A stretch of DNA of 10,564 bases from an uncultured Saprospiraceae bacterium (GTDB taxonomy: Bacteria > Bacteroidota > Bacteroidia > Chitinophagales > Saprospiraceae). A program made the translations under genes and the position numbers. The notes under the pieces were generated by a model. The model did no database searches. It was not told the DNA's origin and saw nothing but the letters and a program-made list of their open reading frames with translations. Positions 5,874 through 10,564 of the stretch are shown in pieces. Position 1 is the first letter of the stretch; each line of letters begins with the position of its first letter. The DNA lies in NCBI GenBank assembly GCA_937921525.1, contig CAKZUM010000461.1, positions 1 to 10,564 on the forward strand. Direction: 5' to 3'.

Positions 5874-8087
5874 ATGAAACCATTATTACCAATTATTATA
5901 CTACTCCTTAGTCTTTGCTATAGCTCATTTGGGCAAACAGATGATAGAGAAAATCAGCAGAAATATGCTGTAAAAATTAAAAAAGCTACTAGTAAAATCT
6001 TATTAGATGGGCAATTAAATGAGGCGGATTGGAATAGTGCAGACGTAGCCACCGATTTTTGGCAAAAAAATCCAAAGGATAATGTAAAAGCGGTATTGAG
6101 GACAGAAATGAGACTCACCTATGACGATAATTTTTTATATGTTGCTGCCACTTGCTTTGATACCCCCAATCATATTATTTCGACACTAAAAAGAGATGTT
6201 GGCTTCTGGGATGGAGATAATATTGGTGTCGTACTAGACCCTTTAAATGAAGCATCCTCTGGTTTTTTATTTGGTACCAATCCTTACGGCGTACAGACGG
6301 ATGTTGCTTGTGGGGGAGGAACAGGTGGAGAACATTATAGTGGAGAGTGGGATAATAGATGGTACGTGGAAACACAAATTTCTACAGATCGTTGGACAGT
6401 TGAAATGGCTATTCCCTTTAAGTCAATTCGATACAAAGTAGGAAAAACAACTTGGGGCATCAATTTTTTTAGAAACGATAAGAAAAATAATAGACAAGAT
6501 GTTTGGGCACAAGTTCCTCGACAATTTTGGTTTATTGATATGGGGTATACAGGGCGCTTAGATTGGGATGCCTCCCCGAAGAAAACCAACGGAAATATTT
6601 CTGTTATCCCGTATATCAATACCAACTCTTATAAGGATTTTGAAGATGGAACTCCTACTGATTATAATTTTGATGTGGGTGTAGATGCAAAAATAGCCCT
6701 CAGTCCTTCTCTTAATTTAGACCTTACAGTCAATCCTGATTTCTCACAAGTAGAAGTAGATCAGCAGGTAACGAACCTCACTAGATTCAGTATTTTTCTT
6801 CCAGAGCGTCGAACATTTTTTATTGAAAACAGTGATATATTTTCCAACTTTGGAATTCCTATCGCCCGTCCTTTTTTCTCTCGTCGAATAGGCTTAGATG
6901 GCAATGGGCAGGCCGTCCCTATCACCTATGGCGCAAGGGTTACGGGTAATGTTACGAGTAGTACTCGTATCGGTTTGATGAATGTGCAAACAAAAGGCAC
7001 AGCAGATCAGTTGGCACAAAATTACTCTACCGCTGTATTCAATCAACGTGTATTTGGTCGTTCCCAAATCAAAGGAATTTTTGTCAATAGACAGGCAATG
7101 GCAGAGGGCGAATTTAGTGAATCAGATTATGGCCGAAATGCAGGCTTAGAATATAATTATCAAAGTAATGACGGCAAATGGAATGGATGGGGAGGATACC
7201 AACATAGTTTTAGCAAAGAAGTTAAAACCGATAATTATTTCACCTCCTTTGGAGGCGAATATTCTGGTACTGTTTTAAATGCTGTTTTTGATTGGTCGCA
7301 AGTAGGAACCAATTATTTTGCGGATGTAGGATTTGTCAATCGAGTTAACAATTATGATGCAATAAGAGATACGACTATTCGACTAGGGTACAATGTCCTT
7401 TATGCCCCAGTAAGCTTTAGGTTCATTCCTGAAAATTCTAGCTACCTCAATAGGCATTCTATCACTACAGAGTCTTTCTGGACCTTTGATCCTGACTTCA
7501 AATTCGTAGAACGTTCCATTTTTATAGGTTATAGACAAGAGTATAAAAATGGAAGTAGCTTCCGTGTCGGCTTTGAAAATAATGAAACAGACCTACGATT
7601 TCCTTTTTCTTTTACTGGTGGCGAACCGCTTCCTAAAGGAAGATACCAACATAATAGAGTTGGTTTTAATTATCAATCAGATGAACGAAAATTATTTCAA
7701 TTTGAAGTTGAAGCAAACACGGGTGGATTCTATAATGGTACATTAAATCAAGTCTCTACAGAATTTGGATACCGAACCCAACCCTGGGGCGTATTCGGGT
7801 TAGAAGTGGAATATAACCAACTCCGTTTTCCTGATGAATTTGGGGAAACGACTATCTGGGCCTTTAGCCCTAAAGTAGAAATTAGCTTCAATAGAAATCT
7901 ATTCTTAACTACCTTTTTGCAGTACAACACGCAGGCTGATAATTTTAATATCAATACTCGATTCCAATGGCGTTTTGCACCTATGTCGGATGTGTTTTTA
8001 GTATATACGGATAATTATATGGTGGATATGTTTGGACCTAAGAATAGATCGTTGGTCTTGAAGGTGAATTATTGGTTGGTACTGTAG
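5874..8087 (+). CDS. Outer-membrane protein with CBM9-like N-domain and DUF5916 beta-barrel
   Basis: This 737-aa protein opens with a Sec signal peptide (hydrophobic residues 4-18, likely cleavage near SFG-QT). Residues about 35-230 form a carbohydrate-binding family 9-like domain: ILLDGQLNEADWNSA, LTYDDNFLYVAATCFD, WDGDNIGVVLDP, RWTVEMAIPFKSI. The rest (about 235-737) is DUF5916. Its conserved block around NPDFSQVEVDQQVTNLTRFS and FLPERRTFFIENSDIF is followed by many alternating amphipathic strands and the barrel-type end LVLKVNYWLVL. The family is common in Bacteroidota, predicted to sit in the outer membrane, and has no established substrate. Binding or uptake of glycans or related polymers is only suggested by the CBM9-like domain. 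Length is normal for the family. The gene stands alone, with its own -7 box and a 0.19-kb leader spacer. Confidence 0.88.
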   Translation: MKPLLPIIILLLSLCYSSFGQTDDRENQQKYAVKIKKATSKILLDGQLNEADWNSADVATDFWQKNPKDNVKAVLRTEMRLTYDDNFLYVAATCFDTPNHIISTLKRDVGFWDGDNIGVVLDPLNEASSGFLFGTNPYGVQTDVACGGGTGGEHYSGEWDNRWYVETQISTDRWTVEMAIPFKSIRYKVGKTTWGINFFRNDKKNNRQDVWAQVPRQFWFIDMGYTGRLDWDASPKKTNGNISVIPYINTNSYKDFEDGTPTDYNFDVGVDAKIALSPSLNLDLTVNPDFSQVEVDQQVTNLTRFSIFLPERRTFFIENSDIFSNFGIPIARPFFSRRIGLDGNGQAVPITYGARVTGNVTSSTRIGLMNVQTKGTADQLAQNYSTAVFNQRVFGRSQIKGIFVNRQAMAEGEFSESDYGRNAGLEYNYQSNDGKWNGWGGYQHSFSKEVKTDNYFTSFGGEYSGTVLNAVFDWSQVGTNYFADVGFVNRVNNYDAIRDTTIRLGYNVLYAPVSFRFIPENSSYLNRHSITTESFWTFDPDFKFVERSIFIGYRQEYKNGSSFRVGFENNETDLRFPFSFTGGEPLPKGRYQHNRVGFNYQSDERKLFQFEVEANTGGFYNGTLNQVSTEFGYRTQPWGVFGLEVEYNQLRFPDEFGETTIWAFSPKVEISFNRNLFLTTFLQYNTQADNFNINTRFQWRFAPMSDVFLVYTDNYMVDMFGPKNRSLVLKVNYWLVL

Positions 8088-8106
8088 CTGTCATAAATCA
8101 AATTGC

Positions 8107-8154
8107 TAATAAGTTTTTCTCCAAATAAGTTGTCGAACAAATGGATACTTATTA
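8107..8154. terminator. Weak inverted repeat between convergent genes
   Basis: TAATAAGT (8107-8114) and ACTTATTA (8147-8154) are exact complements separated by 32 bases. A second AATAAGT copy lies at 8124-8130 and could pair instead. T-rich bases follow the left arm. The element occupies the 75-base gap between the DUF5916 stop and the TOPRIM-like stop, where a bidirectional terminator would be expected. The stem is AT-only apart from one base pair, so support is weak. Confidence 0.3.
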
Positions 8155-8162
8155 TCTAGAGT

Positions 8163-8867
8163 TTATGCAGCCTCAATTATGCTTCTAATCTCAACTAAAA
8201 TTTCAATTAGCTTTCCAAAGCTAGTAATATGAGAATCATCCTCCACTCTTTTTATCATATTACTTAAGTAAGTTTCATGGTATAATTCAGATGGGAGTCT
8301 TTTAGAATAATTAATATTCCTTTCGAGCAATATTTCTTTTAAATACTTAAAATGAAACTGTGCCTTAGTATTGAATCTAGGTAATTTTTCCATTAGCTCT
8401 GGATCATTTTCTTTAACATTATAAAATGCTTGAAATTCCTTCAAAAGTCTAGAGGAAGGGTTTTTCTTATACACTTTCTTGTTTCCCAAAAACCAAGTCT
8501 CAATACAAATATTTTGTACTATCAAAATGATTTTACAGTTATCATTTAGGACAACATTTTCTTCTTCCTTAAACTTATGCAGATAGTCTTCCAGTTCACG
8601 TTTTTTGTCGTCGATGCTGTATCCCTCTGAATCAATACAAACAAATAGATAGTCACATTTTGAATATGTATTAATGTCCTGTATAGATGGAAGTAATTTC
8701 TCATCATAAAGACTGGGCCATCCTTTACCAGTCAATATAAAAAAGTGCTTTTTTTTGATTTTATTTACCTCTTTTACCTCCGTAAGTAAGTCACCAAATA
8801 CAAATTCCAATAATTTTGGATAAAATTTATATTCTGTTGATCCTTCAACTAAAAAATAGAGATTCAT
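8163..8867 (-). CDS. TOPRIM-like (DUF4276-type) protein, putative effector paired with the ATPase
   Basis: This 234-aa cytoplasmic protein has no signal peptide or membrane segment. It opens directly with a TOPRIM-like first strand and acidic motif, MNLYFLVEGSTEYKFY (Glu8, Glu12). A second acidic motif on a predicted strand, YLFVCIDSEG (Asp79, Glu81), replaces the classical DxD with D-S-E. Next comes IVQNICIETWFLGNK, whose E-x-W pattern (Glu123, Trp125) recalls the conserved E(A/T)W(L/F)L block of DUF4276-like proteins. The remainder is helical and charged. TOPRIM domains bind Mg2+ and cut or join nucleic acids, so a nuclease role is plausible but inferred. It starts five bases after the ATPase stop codon, so the two are almost certainly co-transcribed. 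The pairing resembles split OLD-type systems and PARIS (AriA ATPase plus AriB TOPRIM), but I cannot assign it to a named system. Base composition is lower in GC than the housekeeping genes. Confidence 0.65.
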   Translation of the reverse strand: MNLYFLVEGSTEYKFYPKLLEFVFGDLLTEVKEVNKIKKKHFFILTGKGWPSLYDEKLLPSIQDINTYSKCDYLFVCIDSEGYSIDDKKRELEDYLHKFKEEENVVLNDNCKIILIVQNICIETWFLGNKKVYKKNPSSRLLKEFQAFYNVKENDPELMEKLPRFNTKAQFHFKYLKEILLERNINYSKRLPSELYHETYLSNMIKRVEDDSHITSFGKLIEILVEIRSIIEAA

Positions 8868-8872
8868 ATAAA

Positions 8873-10024
8873 TTAAACTTTAGTTTGACCTGTGTTAAAC
8901 TCCGCACTTTGTGTTAATATAGTAAAAGCTTTTTGTCTTGTTGCACTAAAATTAAAAACTTTATCTGCATTTCTAGTAGTAACAACACTCCCGTTTCGAG
9001 TTACGATTTGCCAATTTTTGAAGTTTATTTTATTAATGATATAAGGATGATGACTTGTTAGTATAAATTGAATATTTCTATCATTTGATGTTAGTAGATC
9101 CATCGTCAACTCATCAATACAATTGATTCCTAAACTATTTTCAAATTCATCAATAAGGATCACTGAATTTTTTGGGCATAAGTAAAGTTCACTTAAGTGC
9201 ATCAATGTTCTATACATTCCAGAAGAAATTGATGACGAGATAACCCAATCATCTACGCCTTGTTCTTTGATTTGTATGAAAGGGACATCTTTCATTATCG
9301 AAGGTGTGAGTCCGTCTTTAAGCGGAGCATACTTAATATCTTCGACAAAAGGGAAAATATCTATATATCTATGTTTAATGATTTTAGCCATATTTTTACA
9401 ATTCTGCATTGCTAAAAACAACTTTGTCTCTATACTTAGATTGCTATTTCGAATATCCTCTAGATCTTTATACTTATTGATGATCGATACGGCATCGATA
9501 AGATCTCCATTAAACCGACTAGGTCTTTCTTTAGAACCGGTCTGATCACTAAATAGAATATCTTGAAATCCAAGAAAAATAGGTGCAATCATTTTTTCTT
9601 CCTTAAAAAGATAGACTAGACTATCATTACTTGATAATAAGGGTGTGCGCTTACCATTAAATGTAATTCGTTTTGATGTTCGGCTAGCAATTACTTTCTT
9701 ATTTAGTGTAATTTTTTCGCTTATCAAGACTGGTTTATTTGCCTCTGAATCATCTCCTTTTATTGAGAATTTAGATTCATTAACAACATTAAATTCTCCA
9801 GTCCATTTATAATTTGCCTTTGGCCTTATTGAGAATTCTATTTCCCAATTAGCACCATTTATTGACTCTCCTTTTGCTATTGAACGAATTTTGAGTATTG
9901 ACATCAATATTTGCGTTTTTCCAACACCTGATGCTCCTACTAATAACGTTAGATCATCAAAAATGGTCTTACTTAACGTCCATTGAGATGATTTATCAAT
10001 AAATTTTAATGTTTTAATCTTCAT
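8873..10024 (-). CDS. SMC/ABC-type AAA family ATPase (AAA_15/AAA_21-like), putative defence sensor
   Basis: This 383-aa cytoplasmic protein has an SMC/RecF-like ATPase layout. Walker A is GASGVGKT (residues 30-37). A long middle region (about 55-255) holds beta-rich and helical inserts. A signature-like SSSISSGMYRTL lies at 263-274, Walker B is VILIDEFEN (288-296, Asp292-Glu293), and the switch-histidine block is LTSHHPYII (322-330). No TOPRIM domain follows. That activity appears to be supplied by the next gene, five bases downstream, unlike one-chain OLD nucleases or GajA. In related two-gene systems the ATPase senses a phage or DNA trigger and controls the partner effector; that role here is inference. 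The start is an ATG in a TTTAAA context with a TATTTTTG box 18 bases upstream. Four sampled 60-base lines in this operon have 15-16 G/C each, against 20-30 in sampled lines of prfB and the SUMF1-like gene, which suggests horizontal acquisition. Confidence 0.75.
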   Translation of the reverse strand: MKIKTLKFIDKSSQWTLSKTIFDDLTLLVGASGVGKTQILMSILKIRSIAKGESINGANWEIEFSIRPKANYKWTGEFNVVNESKFSIKGDDSEANKPVLISEKITLNKKVIASRTSKRITFNGKRTPLLSSNDSLVYLFKEEKMIAPIFLGFQDILFSDQTGSKERPSRFNGDLIDAVSIINKYKDLEDIRNSNLSIETKLFLAMQNCKNMAKIIKHRYIDIFPFVEDIKYAPLKDGLTPSIMKDVPFIQIKEQGVDDWVISSSISSGMYRTLMHLSELYLCPKNSVILIDEFENSLGINCIDELTMDLLTSNDRNIQFILTSHHPYIINKINFKNWQIVTRNGSVVTTRNADKVFNFSATRQKAFTILTQSAEFNTGQTKV

Positions 10025-10041
10025 TTTAAATTATTATTTAA

Positions 10042-10049
10042 CAAAAATA
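10042..10049 (-). promoter_or_regulatory. Possible -7 promoter box for the ATPase/TOPRIM operon
   Basis: On the minus strand this is TATTTTTG, matching TAnnTTTG, 17-18 bases ahead of the ATPase ATG. It implies a very short leader. In such an AT-rich spacer a chance match is easy, and no -33 TTG is seen at the right distance. Confidence 0.3.
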
Positions 10050-10208
10050 GCTTTTTTTACTTGCATTTATTTGTCTTGATGTAACAAGATAATTATATAC
10101 ATTAAATACGTATTAAAAGCTGTATGAGCCTAGTAACGGAATCCTTTCATGGGACGAATGGCTCTGCGCTAAAGCCTGGGGTGACTAAGGTGATGTAGAG
10201 CAGAGCAG

Positions 10209-10330
10209 CAAAATCATAAATTTTAAACCTACCTGTCAAGGCACGCACGCAGGTCAGAACTCATACATCACAAATCTATCTATTTTTTACGTGATGGATT
10301 TATGATGTATGAGTTCTGAAATATGATTTC
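10209..10330. repeat. Divergent, inverted copy of the R2 repeat family
   Basis: AAAATCATAAATTTTAAA at about 10209-10226 is the reverse complement of the TTTAAAATTTATGATTTT segment in the 3.6-4.0 kb array. The preceding CAGAGCAGC also matches the CAGAGCGGC seen when that array is read in reverse. A short stem, ACCTG/CAGGT (10231-10235 and 10250-10254), replaces part of the R2 arm. The rest runs in heptads (ATGATGT, ATGAGTT, CTGAAAT, ATGATTT, CTGATTT). The element is about 160 bases upstream of the ATPase box, opposite in orientation to the array at 3629-4019. Confidence 0.6.
10254..10319. repeat. 22-bp near-perfect inverted repeat
   Basis: The arms at 10254-10275 and 10298-10319 are complementary at 21 of 22 positions (a single C/T difference inside the CATACATCA segment). 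The loop is 22 bases. It is the strongest hairpin in the right-end region and is built from the R2 heptads. It could terminate transcription entering from the right or mark a mobile-element end. Confidence 0.75.
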
Positions 10331-10564
10331 TGATTTGGTCAAACTCGAAAGTATTACAGACTATAGAGAAACTCTATTCTAAGTATTCACCAATAGCGAT
10401 AACCAATGCTGAATACTTATCTTCTAATTATCTAAAAATTAAGTTAAAAACAGACCAAACGAGATTCTTTCTGGCAAGGAATGTAAATGCTGCTTATCTT
10501 TAAGGCTACTTGATATGGGTAAATCAACCCCATTATACAACATTAGTAGTATGAATGAGAAACG

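Larger units (their letters stand above)
10025..10564. other. 540-bp right-end region without a convincing gene
   Basis: Bases 10025-10138 are an AT-rich promoter-like stretch for the ATPase operon. Bases 10139-10208 are GC-richer and structured: GCTCTGC (10161-10167) pairs with GCAGAGC (10200-10206), and GGCT/AGCC (10160-10176) offers an alternative stem. Bases 10209-10330 are R2-related repeats. From 10327 a plus-strand frame stays open for 58 codons to TAA at 10501-10503 but lacks a normal start codon after its upstream TGA. It could be a gene remnant or chance. On the minus strand a frame is open from the right edge for about 41 codons. Neither is called as a gene. Confidence 0.5.

Noticed and set aside
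6175..6625. Minus- and plus-strand frames overlapping the DUF5916 gene
   Set aside because: They are shadow frames of a long, well-supported gene and show no family features.
10165..10190. Resemblance of TAAAGCCTGGGGTG to a stretch of the E. coli lac/pUC region
   Set aside because: The match is only about 14 bases, is flanked by unrelated sequence, and is most likely coincidence rather than vector contamination.
10327..10503. 58-codon plus-strand open frame at the right end
   Set aside because: It lacks a standard start after the upstream TGA and matches nothing I recognise. It begins inside the R2-like repeat, so it is at best a gene remnant.

Overview
The window looks like a chromosomal segment of a low-GC Bacteroidota bacterium, tentatively of the Saprospiria type. 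The evidence is the gene content (a CBM9-like/DUF5916 outer-membrane protein, a two-domain FKBP lipoprotein, a TM2-TPR-SHOCT protein), promoter-like boxes of the Bacteroidota form TAnnTTTG, A-rich start contexts without Shine-Dalgarno sequences, and an RF2 gene with a programmed frameshift. The lineage below phylum level is a guess.

Layout from left to right: (1) the 3' part of a membrane TM2-TPR-SHOCT gene (+), converging on (2) prfB (-) across a long inverted repeat. (3) A 0.6-kb array of five palindromic units fills the whole gap between prfB and (4) an FKBP-type peptidyl-prolyl isomerase lipoprotein (-). (5) A second palindromic repeat family (two and a half units) lies between that gene and (6) a secreted SUMF1/formylglycine-generating-enzyme-like protein (-). 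(7) A 0.38-kb divergent intergenic region with a terminator-like hairpin leads into (8) a small thiamine-binding (MTH1187/YkoF-type) protein (+) and (9) a 737-aa CBM9-like/DUF5916 outer-membrane protein (+). (10) Converging on it is a tight two-gene minus-strand operon, an SMC/ABC-type ATPase followed by a TOPRIM-like protein, visibly richer in A+T than its neighbours. It is the best candidate for a defence system. (11) The last 0.5 kb holds no convincing gene but carries a divergent copy of the second repeat family.

The most unusual feature is in the spacers. The spacer at 691-853, the array at 1950-2541, the array at 3629-4019 and the element at 10209-10330 differ in sequence but share one design: two complementary arms built from degenerate 7-base repeats around a family-specific core. 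Copies differ by whole heptads, so the arms seem to grow and shrink in 7-base steps while keeping palindromy. The genes otherwise look like single-function neighbours. Only the ATPase/TOPRIM pair shows clear operonic coupling.
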